From positions 890,931-918,430 of the forward strand of contig CAUYUJ010015271.1 of assembly GCA_963575745.1 (NCBI GenBank): a stretch of 27,500 bases of DNA. Reading direction: 5' to 3'. Below the pieces are notes generated by a model. That model had not been told where the DNA came from and did not search any database. It worked only from the letters and a program-made list of their open reading frames with translations. The position numbers were made by a program, and so were the translations under genes. Shown piece by piece: positions 1-9,004 of this stretch; the first letter of the stretch is position 1; every line of letters starts with the position of its first letter. Source of the DNA: Prorocentrum cordatum (lineage: Eukaryota; Sar; Dinophyceae; Prorocentrales; Prorocentraceae).

Positions 1-123
1 GTGTCTGGCCTGCGCAGGGGCGCGCCTGGCACAGGAGCGAAGTCGCGCGCCCGGCGGTAGGCGTTGGGCTTTCGGTCAGAGCCCAGTAGAAGAGAAATAT
101 CAGCCAGCGTTGGCTCCAATAGA

Positions 124-440
124 TAGGAGGACAGGAGGAGGACGAGAGGAGGATGGGAAGAGGACGAAAGGAGGACAGGAGCAGGACGGGAGGAGGACGG
201 AAGGAGCAAAATCAAGCAAGCGCAAGCAAGCAAGCGGAAAAGCAAGCGCAAGCGAGCAATAACAAGCAAGCAAGAGCTAGCGATCAAGTGCAAGCAAGCA
301 AGGGCAAACAGGAGCAAGCAAGCGAGAACAAGCAGGCAAGAGCAAGCAAGCAAGTGTCATCGGAAAAAGGGGGGGTCCCATTGGAAAAAGGGGGGGCCAT
401 TGGAAAAAGAGGGGGAGATCCCAAAGACCAAGTACTTATG
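124..440. repeat. Purine-rich low-complexity repeats
   Basis: Three simple blocks follow one another. About 124-205 is an AGGAGGAC-like purine repeat. About 209-357 is a degenerate CAAG/CAAGCAAGCG repeat. About 359-412 holds three copies of a unit reading roughly ATTGGAAAAAGGGGGGG. Any reading frame here is a low-complexity Gln/Lys/Ala/Ser string, so I see no gene. The first 123 bases also show nothing recognisable. Confidence 0.8.
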
Positions 441-490
441 ATGAGCTAGGACCCCTATAGGGCAAGCCTAGTTGGAGAAAAAACTCCTTG

Positions 491-560
491 CGAAGGACCC
501 AACCATATGCAAGTGTGAGAACCGCAGGGCAGGTGGGACGAAGCAAGGGGAATTCCGAAT
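491..560. repeat. Start module of composite satellite, copy 1
   Basis: The segment beginning CGAAGGACCCAACCATATGC is matched at 2461 by CGAAGGACCCAACCATGTGC, followed in both cases by a related stretch ending near ACCGCA. Each copy sits immediately before an array built on the same core, so it marks the left edge of a repeated block. Confidence 0.7.
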
Positions 561-1900
561 GGGGCCACGAACCGTGTGAGGGGTGCGCCAAAATGAAACG
601 GGACCGCCATGCGAACCCTGTCACTGGGGCCTTCGGTGGAGCTCCCTATGGGGCCACGAACCGTGTGAGGGGTGCGCCAAAATGACGCGGGGCCGCCATG
701 CGAACCCTGCCACCGGAGCCTTTGGTGAAGCTCCCAATGGGGCCACGAACCGTGTGAGGGGTGCGCCAAAGTGAGGCGGGGCCGCCAAGCGAACCCTGCC
801 ACTGTGGCCTTCGGTGGAGCTCCCTATGGGGCCACGAACCGTGTGAGGGGTGCGCCAAAATGGCGCGGGGTCGCCATGCGAACCCTGCCACTGGAGCCTT
901 CGGTGGAGCTCCCTATGGGGACACGAACCGTGTGAGGGGTGCGCCAAAATGGGGCGGGGCCGCCATGCGAACCCTGCCACCGGGCCACTCATTGGAGCTC
1001 CCTATGGGGCCACGAACCGTGTGAGGGGTGCGCCAAAGTGAGGCGGGGCCGCCTTGCGAACCCTGCCACTGGGGCCTTCGGTGGAGCTCCCTATGGGGCC
1101 ACGAACCGTGTGAGGGGTGCGCCAAAATGGAGCGGGCCACCATGCTAATCCTGCCACTGGAGCCTTCGGTGGAGCGCCTTATGGGGCCACGAACCGTGTG
1201 AGGGGTGCGCCAAAATGAAGCGGGGCCGCCAGGCGAACCCTGCCTCTGGGGCCTTCGGTGGAGCTCCCTATGGGGCCACGAACCGCGTGAGGGGTGCGCC
1301 AAAATGGAGCGGGCCACCATGCTAACCCTGCCACTGGAGTCTTCGGTGGAGCGCCTTATGGGGCCACGAACCGTGTGAGGGGTGCGCCAAAATGACGCGG
1401 GGCCGCCTTGCGGACCCTGCCACTGGGGCCTTCGGTGGAGCTCCCTATGGGGCCACGAACCGTGTGAGGTGTGCGCCAAAATGCGGCGGGGCCGCCTTGC
1501 GAACCTTGCCAATGGGGCCCTCGGTGGAGCTCCCTATGGGGCCACGAACCGTGTGAGGGGTACACCAAAATGGGGCAGGGCCGCCAGGCGAACCCTGCCA
1601 CCGGGGCCTTCGGTGGAGCTCCCTATGGGGCCACGAACCGTGTGAGGGATGCGCCCAAATAGGGCGGGGCCCCCTTACTAACCCTGCCACTGGAGCCTTC
1701 GGTGGAGCTACCTATGGGGCCACGAACCGTGTGAGGGGTGCGCCAAAATGAGGCGGGGCCGCCATGCGAACCCTGCCGCCGGAGCCTTCGGTGGAGCTCC
1801 CTATGGGGCCACGATCCGTGTGGCCGAAACGCGAAGCCGCCAGGCGAACCTTGCCACTGTGGCCTTCGGTGGAGCTCCCTATGGGGCCACGAACCGGGGG
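560..1900. repeat. 89-bp tandem repeat array
   Basis: The core GGAGCTCCCTATGGGGCCAC recurs at 638, 727, 816, 905, 994, 1083, 1171, 1260, 1348, 1437, 1526, 1615, 1704 and 1793, giving a period of 89 bp (88 twice). The last step, to 1871, is 78 bp. The non-core half reads CCGTGTGAGGGGTGCGCC, then an AATG-type stretch and a G/C-rich part. Because 89 is not a multiple of three, the many overlapping ORFs on both strands are periodic shadows and not genes. A truncated first unit starts near 560. Confidence 0.95.
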
Positions 1901-2270
1901 GGGACCCCGAAAAACATACAAAAACCCTAAGGAGAACCCGAAAACGGCCATTAACACCCAGCTCCGCCAGCTTCGCCCCTCCCCTGGAACCCCTTCCTTT
2001 AGGGCTTCGCCCACACCAGAACGTCATCACTCGTACCTCGCTCTTTCCGTTACCTGGAACCTTCGGTGGGGTTCCTTATGGGGCCACGAAACGCTGTACT
2101 GGGTGGGTGACACGCAGGGAGGAGGGGGAGGAGGGCCACGAAACGCTGTACTGGGTGGGGGGGACGCATGCGGACGGTAGACCTGGAACCTTCGGTGGAG
2201 CTCCCTATGGGGCCACGAAACGTTGTATTGGGTGGGCGAAACGCAGGGAGGAAGGGGAGGAGGGAGGACG
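1901..2270. repeat. Spacer and variant units closing the first array
   Basis: After the last 89-bp unit comes about 150 bp of non-repeat sequence starting with an A-rich stretch. Two core copies follow at 2068 and 2197. Their second halves read ACGCTGTACTGGGTGGG, which is the type found in the second array, so the first block ends in second-array-type units. A GCAGGGAGGAGG-like stretch appears here and again at the end of the second array. Confidence 0.7.
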
Positions 2271-2280
2271 GGGGAGGAGG

Positions 2281-2380
2281 AGAGGAGAGGAGAGGAGAGG
2301 AGAGGAGAGGAGAGGAGAGGAGAGGAGAGGAGAGGAGAGGAGAGGAGAGGCGAGGCGAGGCGAGGCGAGGCGAGGAGAGG
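2281..2380. repeat. AGAGG/CGAGG pentanucleotide microsatellite
   Basis: Fourteen AGAGG units (2281-2350) are followed by five CGAGG units (2351-2375) and one more AGAGG. A single A-to-C change has spread through a run of neighbouring units, as expected from slippage. It lies just before the end module of the first composite block. The equivalent position in the second block (about 4311-4345) carries a shorter GGA/GAGGA-rich tract. Confidence 0.95.
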
Positions 2381-2425
2381 AGGAGGAACGCGGGGACCGT
2401 CTCTTCAAAACGAGGACCCATCAAC
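2381..2425. repeat. End module of composite satellite, copy 1
   Basis: The stretch around CTTCAAAACGAGGACCCA, preceded by GGAGGAA and GCGGGGACCG, is repeated at 4338-4385 with few changes. Both copies follow a G/A-rich tract at the right edge of an array. Only about 36 bp separate this module from the next start module at 2461. Confidence 0.75.
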
Positions 2426-2460
2426 ACAGGTTGGTTAGGGGGAAACAAACATTATCCTGG

Positions 2461-2530
2461 CGAAGGACCCAACCATGTGCAGCTGTGGGTACCGCAATTG
2501 TGAAAATCTTCTTCGGTGAAACTCCTTATG
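2461..2530. repeat. Start module of composite satellite, copy 2
   Basis: This is the second copy of the module at 491, including the shared CGAAGGACCCAACCAT. It runs into a core variant at 2518. The offset between the two start modules is 1970 bp and that between the end modules is about 1957 bp, which indicates tandem duplication of the whole block. Confidence 0.7.
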
Positions 2531-3230
2531 GGGCCACCAAGCGCTGCACTGGGTGGGGGGGAACGCTGTGCTGGGTGAGTGGTGTGTCAAGTAAGGTTTC
2601 CGGGACGCATGCGGACGGTCTCACTGGGGGCTTCGATGGAGCTCCCCATGAGCAGAAACGCTGTACTGGGTAAGTGAAAATGCCAAATTGGGCTTCGGGA
2701 CGCATGCGGACGGTCCCACTGGAGGCTTCGGTGGAACTCCTCATGGGGCCACGGAGCGCTGTACTGGGTGGGTGAAAATGCCAAATTGGGCTTCCGGGAC
2801 GAATGCGGACGATCCCACTGGGGGCTTCGGTGGAGCTCACTGAGGGGCCACGAAACACTTTATCTGGTGAGTAAAAATGCCACGTTGGGTTTTCGGGACG
2901 CATGCGGACGGTGGCACTGGAGCCTTCGGTGGAGTTCCCTACGGGGCCACGAAATTTTGGATTGGGTGGGTGAAAATGCCACAACGGGTGTTCCGGGACG
3001 CTTGCGGACGGTCCCTATGGGGCCTTCGGTGGAGCTCCTTGTGGGGCCACGAAGCGCTGCACTGGGTGGGTGAGAATGCCACATTGGGTGTGCGGGACGC
3101 ATGCGGACGGTGGCACTGGGGCCTTCGGTGGAGCTCCCTGTGGGGCCACGAAACGCTGTAATGGGTGGGTGGCAATGCCAAATCGGGTGTTTCAGGAGGC
3201 ACTCGGACGGTCCCACTGGGGGCTTCGGTG
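2531..3230. repeat. ~99-bp tandem repeat sub-array
   Basis: Core copies start at 2638, 2733, 2832, 2931, 3031, 3130 and 3230, so the period is 95-100 bp. Units carry an extra stretch of the type GGTGAAAATGCCAAATTGGG between the core and GGGACGCATGCGGACGGT. The 99-bp period is a multiple of three, which lets chance frames stay open. The repeated peptides drift like the DNA and show no domain. Confidence 0.93.
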
Positions 3231-4310
3231 GAGCTCCTTATGTGGCAACGAAACGCTGTATTGAGTGGGGGGGACGCATGTGGACGGTAGCACTGTAACC
3301 TTCGGTGGGGCTCCCTATGGGGCCACGAAGTGCTGTACTGAGTGGGGGGGCGCATGTGGACGGTGGCACTGGGGCCTTCGGTGGAGCTCCCTATTGGGCC
3401 ACGAAATGCTTTACTGAGTGGGGGGGACGCATGTGGACGGTGGCACTGGGGCCGTCGGTGGAGCTCCCTATGGGGCCATGAAACGCTGTACTGAGTGGGA
3501 GGGGCGCATGTGGACGGTGGCACTGGGGGCTTCGGTGGAGCTCCCTATGGGGCCACGAAACGCTGTACTGAGTGGGGGGGACGCATGTGGACGGGGGGCC
3601 TTCGGGAGCTCCCTATTGGACCACGAAGCGCTGTACTGAGGAGGGGGGCGCATGTGGACGGTGGCACTGGGGCCTTCGGTGGAGCTCCCTATTGGGCCAC
3701 GAAATGCTTTACTGAGTGGGGGGGACGCATGTGGACGGTGGCACTGGGGCCTCGGTGGAGCTCCCTATGGGGCCATGGAAACGCTGTACTGAGTCACGAT
3801 ATGGGGCCACGAAGCTGAGTGGGGGGACGCATGTGGACGGTGGCACCGGGGTCCTTCGGTGGAGCTCCCTATGGGGCCACGAAACGCTGTACTGAGTGGG
3901 GGGGGCGCATGTGGACGGTGGCACTGGGGCCTTCGGTGGAGCTCCCTATGGGGCCCCGAAACGCTGTACTGAGTGGGGGGACGCATGTGGACGGTAGCAC
4001 TGGGGCCTTCGATGGAGTTCCCTACGGGACCACGAAACGCTGTACTGACTGGGGGGGACGCATGTGGACGGTGGCACTGGGGCCTTCGGTGGAGCTCCCT
4101 ATGGGGCCACGAAGCGCTGTACTGAGTGGGGGGGACGCATGTGGACGGTGGCACTGGGGCCTTCGGTGGAGCTCCCTATTGGGCCACGAAACGTGTGAGG
4201 GGTGTGCCGAAGTGGGTGCGGGGGACGCATGTGGACGGTAGCATTGGGGCCGTCGGTGGAGCTCCCTATGGGGCCACGAAGCGCTGTACTGGGTGGGTGA
4301 GACGCAGGGA
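3231..4310. repeat. 77-bp tandem repeat sub-array
   Basis: Core copies start at 3307, 3383, 3460, 3537, about 3604, 3681, 3757, 3861, 3938, 4014, 4091, 4168 and 4258. The period is mostly 76-77 bp. Compared with the 99-bp units these lack the GGTGAAAATGCC stretch, so the 77-bp type reads as a deletion derivative. Odd units are a 104-bp one near 3757-3860, with an extra ATATGGGGCCACGAAG, and a 90-bp one at 4168-4257 that contains first-array sequence. Confidence 0.93.
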
Positions 4311-4337
4311 GGAGGAGGAGGAGGAGAGGAGGAGAGG

Positions 4338-4385
4338 AGGAGGAATGCGGGGACCGCTTCTTCAAAACGAGGACCCAACACCACA
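4338..4385. repeat. End module of composite satellite, copy 2
   Basis: The stretch GCGGGGACCGCTTCTTCAAA plus ACGAGGACCCAACACCACAGG matches the module at 2381-2425. The composite satellite ends here and the flanking sequence is not repetitive in the same way. Confidence 0.75.
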
Positions 4386-5260
4386 GGATGGTTTGGAAAA
4401 CATGGCACGCCCGAGAAAATCGCCGCCGCGGACAGAGGCGTTCCCCATCCTCCGATCTTTTCAAGCTGGATATGGCAAAGTCCTGGTTCGCAGCATCCTG
4501 GTTCAAGCGGAAAATGAAAGGCAAGACCGAAGGCAGTGCAATTTTATGGAGACCCGTGCAGAAGCAGCGCAGTACAGAAGAAGAACGCAGAGCAATGCAG
4601 CAAAGTGGCCTGCGACGGGAAGTGGCACAACAGAAACGCAGTTCGACGCATTGTGACGCTGTGCTAGGTAAGGCAATGCACGCGCAATGCAGTGTAGTGG
4701 TATACGCCAGCAATATAAGCGCAATGCAATCATGTATACAACGCAATGCATGACACACTGTGATGCAAGAGTACGTACTGCCATCGACATCCTTACAAAA
4801 GCAGTGGCATGCGAAATGCAGCAAAGAGCGACGCACAAACAATGCAACCCCATCGCAATATAGTGCAATAGTAGTGCGAGAGCAACGAAGAGCTAAGCAA
4901 AACCAAGGCATAACAAACTGCGCGAAGCAGCGTACACGCAGTACGAAGGCAGAGCAAGATACATAGAAAAGCCATGATTGTATATGATATGTGTCATGCC
5001 TGACAGCGTGGCATGGTGTGACATGCCCTGGAAGGCTTGGATACAACAAGCTTACATCGAATGTGTGTATACATATGGCGGGGGATTCAGGAATGCGCCC
5101 AGGAGGCTTCAGACCCTGGAGGATTCCTTGCTTGATGAGGGCAGCGGTGATATCAATGGCCAAGCCTCAAGCGATGTTCCAGAAGCTTCCAGACCCTGGA
5201 TTCCTTCTCTCAGGGTTCCTTATCGAATGCCGCCACCCTGTGTATACTGGTAGATAACCG
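4386..5260. other. No recognisable gene; scattered GCAATGCA motif
   Basis: No credible gene was seen. The octamer GCAATGCA occurs at about 4591, 4674, 4687, 4722 and 4743, with near-matches at 4809 and 4844, giving a degenerate short-motif field. On the minus strand this produces Cys/Leu/His-rich ORFs that are a by-product. At about 5105-5125 and 5191-5212 the phrase CTTC(C)AGACCCTGGA..ATTCCTT occurs twice, a short imperfect direct repeat. Confidence 0.6.
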
Positions 5261-5425
5261 CGGTATCGTTCTAGCTTTGCGCGGGCACGTTGACGAAAGG
5301 CCGTGGTCCGACCCTGTTGCACACAAACTGCTCGGCGTTTGCTTGCACCTTTCTTCTCCGTACTTGTGCGGGCTCAAGGTTTTGAACGTGCCTCCGGCGC
5401 GTAACAGAGGGCATCGGATCTGTCG

Positions 5426-6900
5426 TTGACCTTCTTGCGCCCGGCGATCCCGGGGTGCCCCAACCTGCAGTGCCTGGCGTGCCGCGCCACGCCCTGCCCG
5501 CCGGGGGCGGGCTGCCCTGCGTGTGAGGCGGCAGGCAAGTGCTCGTCTTTCGGGGCGGGCGGGGCGACGGGCTTCCCGTTGAGGCTCCGGCTCGGGCTGG
5601 CGGTGGCGAGTGCGAGCTGGACGGCGGCGCTGCGCGCGAAGCTGGCAACTGTGCGGAGGCAGCCGCAGGCGACGGTCGGCGCCGATGACGGTGCCGGGGC
5701 AGGAAGCGGCCTGGGTGAGAAGCAACGCAGCTCGGCCCCGCGTGTGGCATCTGACATTGATCCTGGCGCCCCTGCCGTCCTTCCAGGGCGAGTTCGTCTC
5801 CCTGGCACCAGGCGGGACGTCTACATCGGGGACTTCGAGGCGTTCCGGAGATCGGACATCGCCGAAGTCGCGCGGGAGACAGAGGCAGGGCGGACACCGA
5901 TTAAGGTCGAAGACGACTGGACCTACAGCTTCGGGGCGTTCCCACGCGGGGGTCAGCTGTCGGGCCCGATGGAGCAGGCGGCTGACATCGCCGCAGGCGA
6001 GGAGCGGCGACGCGGGGGAACGGTGGCACCCCTTCCGAACCTGGGAGGTGGCGGCGGCGCTGGCGGCCCGCGGGGCTTTCGGGCGGCGGGGGGCTACCCT
6101 CCCTCGCCGCCGGTGGAGCCCGCGCCCGACGAGGTCTTGCGAGGAGGCACGACGGCCCCGCGGGGTGGCGGGCGCGCGGCCCGAGGACCTTCGGCGCCCG
6201 AGGGGTGCTGGGTGGACGCGGCCGGGGGCGGCGCTCTGGGGTTCGCTGTGGGCGGCAAGGTCCGCGTGACGGTGGCCTTGTTGATGGCCCCTGCGGGACC
6301 TGGCCCCGGCTCCGCAGTCTGGCGAATGGGTCTTCGTGGAGCGGCTCGGCCCCGACCAGACGCCCAAGGAGCGCGCCGCTGCACTAGTGCCTCCGCCTGC
6401 GCGCTCCGACGCCCGCGCGCTGAGCGAGCAGTTCAACGGGCAAGGGATCAGGCAGCGCCGGTGGCGCGGCGCGGTGCTCGAGATCCAGCAGGCGGAGTTC
6501 AAGGACTAGCCCATGCTTGGGCCAGGCACAGTGTTCTGGCGCGCGCAGTTCGTGGAGCACGAGCACGGGATGCGGGCCTTCCAGTTCTTCAGAGAGCATG
6601 GCCAGGCGGACCTCCCGGACTGGGGAGGGCTGGAGGTGGCCTTGCAAGGCTGCCAGGTCATCGAGTTCATTGCGAGAAGAGGAGCAAGGGCGGAAAGCAG
6701 AGCGACCATACCCAAAGGGCCGGCAGGGAGGATGCATGCGGCCGACTCCACAGGCACGCGCCGCACGACGGAGGAGATGATGAGCTGCCTCAACCTGGCG
6801 GAGCGTGCACCGAAGGAATTTCGGCCGCGGCGTCGACGTGGCGGAGCAGATGAGGGAAGCGCGGGAGGACGCCAGACTCTCGCGCAAAGATGACGCGTGA
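5426..6900 (+). pseudogene. Gag-like ORF1 of retroelement, frameshifted
   Basis: The N-terminal part (5426 to about 5550) has a Cys cluster (CPNLQCLACRATPCPPGAGC, then CPAC). A GDVYIGDFEAF-type segment follows at about 5814-5850. The C-terminal part moves to another frame: GEWVFVERLGPDQ starts at 6321 and RRWRGAVLEIQQAEFKD ends at 6506. A TAG then occurs at 6507-6509 before PMLGPGTVFW. The last readable part, VAEQMREAREDARLSRKDDA, ends at the TGA at 6898-6900. In the related proteins I remember, the region after the acidic/aromatic segment reads DWP followed by GPRT, so the TAG probably replaces a Trp codon. A nucleic-acid-binding gag-like role is inferred from position and Cys content. Large antisense ORFs over this region are GC shadows. 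Confidence 0.55.
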
Positions 6901-7684
6901 TAAGCCAGGGTCAGAGGACGACCCCGCCCTGCTGGCAATCATAAGAGAGGGGGAGCGCGGCGGATCTCAGCCCCGCGCGGCTTTTGCTGCCCAGCGTGAC
7001 GCGCTGCATCTGGCTGCGCCCGATCGAGTGCCTCGCGACGGGGGCCTGCCCTCACTGTCGCGGTCAGTCCGGCGGCGAGTGGAGGCGACGGGGCACCGCT
7101 CAAGTTGGGAGTTTGGCGCGGCTCGAGCGCTCAACGAGCTCGGAGGCTATGCAGACGCAGCCGCTGGCGAGACCTCGCCAGCAAAATTCAGGCCTCTCGT
7201 GCATGATCTTGGCGAGTCGCACGTTCGCATGTGTGTCTCGCGGTTGGGGAAGCCCCCGGCTAACCTCGCTGGTCGGGGAGCCTTCCGAGAGCTGCAGGCC
7301 TCCCACAGTTACCAGGAGGCCCCCGCGGGTGCGGCGGCCCTGGACATTGATCGTCTCAGCCCCCACTCCGCCCGGGGCCCCTCGGGACTTGGAGGGTCTC
7401 GTTGCGAACGGTCGTGTTGAAGTCCAGGGGTTCGTGGAAGACTACCTCTTGTCATAAGGATTCAGCAGGCGAGCGTTTGAGTTCGGCAGGCGTTCCTGAG
7501 CGCCCTTTTCTCGACCCTCTCCTCCATCGCCCTCACGCGCATGAGCGTCTCGTCCGGTCCGGAGCTTAACGTGGGGTGCTTGAGTTTTGCTTGGAAGTCC
7601 AAAATCAGTGCGTTTTTTTTTGTCGGCTTGGAAGAAAAACAAACTCAGCGTTTCATAATTGACGCACGTCGGTCGAATTTCGTG
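6901..7684 (+). pseudogene. ORF2 N-terminus and reverse-transcriptase start, truncated
   Basis: Reading frames switch within this stretch. LNELGGYADAAAGE and then GAFRELQASHSYQEAP lie in the frame of 6890. DLEGLVANGRVEVQGFVEDY, before a stop near 7455, lies in the frame of 6984. AFFFVGLEEKQTQRFIIDAR followed by RSN (7616-7678) lies in the frame of 7541. The last piece fits the early RT motif where a hydrophobic FFV strand precedes R-x-I-x-D-x-R and N. The fingers, palm and YxDD motifs are missing because the sequence turns into (CTC)n seven bases after the Asn codon. The frame breaks and truncation make this a pseudogene. Confidence 0.55.
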
Positions 7685-7876
7685 CTCCTCCTCCTTATCC
7701 TCCTTATTCTCCTTCGCCTCCTCCTCCTCCCTTTCCTCCCTTTCCTCCCTTTCCTCCTCCCCCTCCCCCTCCTCCTCCTCCCTCCTCCTCCTCCTCCTCC
7801 TCCTCCTCCTCCTCCTCCTCCTCCTCCTCCTCCTCCTCCTCCGCCTCCTCCTCCTCCTCCTCCTCCTCCTCCTCCT
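7685..7876. repeat. (CTC)n microsatellite truncating the RT
   Basis: This is about 190 bp of CTC/TCC units with a few TTA, TTC and CCC interruptions near the left end and a nearly pure core at 7780-7875. It begins directly after the reverse-transcriptase motif. Leu/Pro/Ser runs in overlapping ORFs are translation artefacts. Confidence 0.95.
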
Positions 7877-8019
7877 TGGCTTCCTGATCGAAGGGTTTCC
7901 TATCCAACGCCCTCACCGCAGACATTTTGCCCCGAGCGCCCGCCGCGCCGCCACGCGGCGGGGGGGGGTCCTGCCCCTCTCCCCGCCCCCCCTGGCCCGG
8001 GTGCTGCTGGAGGTGATCA

Positions 8020-8722
8020 TGGCCCAGAGTGTTCCCTGCCTCTCGCGCCTCTTTGGAGCCCCCCCAGGGGGCTTGTGGGCCTCGTGACGGTTGCTCTGCA
8101 GGCCATCGTCGTCGTCACCCCTCGTCCTTCGTCCGGCACCCGTCGTTTTCGTTGTTGTCGTCGTCAACTTCGTCGTCGTCGTCGTCACCGTCGTCGTCGT
8201 CCGTCGTGCGGCGCCCGTCGTCGTCGTCGTCGTCGTGCGACGTCCGTCCTCGTCGTCGTCGCTGCCGCCGTCGCCGTCGTCGTCGTCGTCGTCGTCGTGG
8301 TGGGGGGGGCCCCCTCGAAATCCTGAGGGCACCTTCCCTGATACCCGACGTTGCGAAATTCATTGCAACGCGAAAGATCGCGACCAGAGCCCTACAGACC
8401 CCATCTTGCTGCGACCTTTACGGCCACGTCGATCTGGGAGGGCCCTGGAGCCCGAAACCGGGCGGCAACGCCCAGCGTGCACAGGTTGCCACGCCCGAGG
8501 CGGGGGCTGGGCCATAGGGCCGCTTGCGGCAACACCCCACCAGCGCGGCCGATGCTGCGGCCTTCCGCTCCGGCCGGGCTCCCCGCCGCGGGCGCGGCCC
8601 GGGCGCAGCACGAGCGGCCGGCGGGCGCGGAGGCGGCGCCCGACAGTCCCGCCGCCGGAGACGAGTGCTCGCGGTCCTACCGGCTGTCGCCCACGACGCC
8701 CGTGCGCCGGGAGGACGCTTAA
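8020..8722 (+). CDS. Candidate two-part gene fragment sharing its start with the GTPase gene
   Basis: A stretch near 8033-8110 reads CSLPLAPLWSPPRGLVGLV in the frame of 7541. The GTPase gene at 11520 reads IPSLPLHVGAPWGPLGLV at the same relative place. Further on, RAACGNT (about 8515) matches RAASGNT (about 11631) in the GTPase gene. Here the two halves are about 400 bp apart, with a (CGT)n tract between them. In the GTPase gene they are joined by about 35 bp. The second part continues as an Ala/Pro-rich tail ending SRSYRLSPTTPVRREDA and TAA at about 8720-8722. It could be a paralogous exon pair with a microsatellite-bearing intron, or a decayed duplicate. Splice sites are not fixed and no domain is recognised. 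Confidence 0.3.
8105..8300. repeat. (CGT)n microsatellite
   Basis: An interrupted run of GTC/CGT units with ACC, TTC and GCC variants covers about 195 bp. It lies between two stretches that are neighbours in the GTPase gene at 11520-11680, so it may sit inside an intron or be an expansion within a duplicate. All frames give Val, Ser or Arg runs. Confidence 0.93.
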
Positions 8723-8744
8723 GTCGGGCATTCGGGAGCCTTTA

Positions 8745-8960
8745 CACGGGGGGTCAATGTAAACGGGGGTCAGCCAGGGCGCCAGATCTTGCAGGATCCT
8801 GCAGGGCCAGGGTCGCATTGACCCGGGGTTGGGTGCAGGATCCTGCAGGATCCTGCAGGATGCTGCATGGCCAGGGTCGCATTGACCCGGGCTAGGATCC
8901 TGCAGGATCTTGCAAGGCCTGACTGACCCGGGTTTGGATTGACCCGGGTCAGCAGATCCT
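8745..8960. repeat. Palindromic TGCAGGATCCTGCA / TGACCCGGGTCA repeat cluster
   Basis: AGGATCCTGC-type 10-11 bp units recur in three groups (about 8785-8805, 8837-8862 and 8893-8910). They alternate with CCAGGGTCGCATTGACCC at about 8807 and 8871. TGCAGGATCCTGCA is a perfect palindrome, and TGACCCGGGTCA near 8940-8952 is another. GGGTCAATG and GGGGGTCAG variants continue upstream to about 8745. No gene overlaps it convincingly. Confidence 0.85.
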
Positions 8961-9004
8961 CGAGGCGTGTCCCTCTGCAGGAGAAAGATTCCAAAGTGGT
9001 CCCA

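Larger units (their letters stand above)
5426..7684 (+). mobile_element. Decayed retroelement: gag-like ORF1 plus start of RT
   Basis: A GC-rich plus-strand region carries a two-part retroelement signature. A gag-like first ORF ends with TGA at 6898-6900. A second ORF follows whose last readable part is the beginning of a reverse transcriptase (FIIDARRSN, 7652-7678). Reading needs several frame changes, so the copy is dead. From memory, dinoflagellate genomes carry many elements with this Cys-rich gag-like protein followed by an RT of the RLIIDAR type. Some of them resemble tyrosine-recombinase (DIRS-like) elements, but nothing here tests that because the element is cut at about 7685 by a (CTC)n tract. 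No LTR or target-site duplication was found. Confidence 0.6.

Noticed and set aside
1738-2673. Plus-strand ORF of 311 codons across the satellite
   Set aside because: It crosses repeat units, a spacer and a pentanucleotide tract. The peptide simply mirrors the DNA repeats and shows no domain.
560-4310. Regularly spaced repeats as a CRISPR array
   Set aside because: Units are contiguous with no unique spacers, they diverge gradually, and the genome context is eukaryotic.
4099-5163. Minus-strand ORF of 354 codons, Cys/His/Leu-rich
   Set aside because: Composition comes from the GCAATGCA field and the satellite; there is no domain and codon use is motif-driven.
5210-6502. Minus-strand ORF of 430 codons
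   Set aside because: It is antisense to the gag-like ORF. The peptide is Arg/Ala/Pro-rich, as expected of a GC-rich shadow frame.
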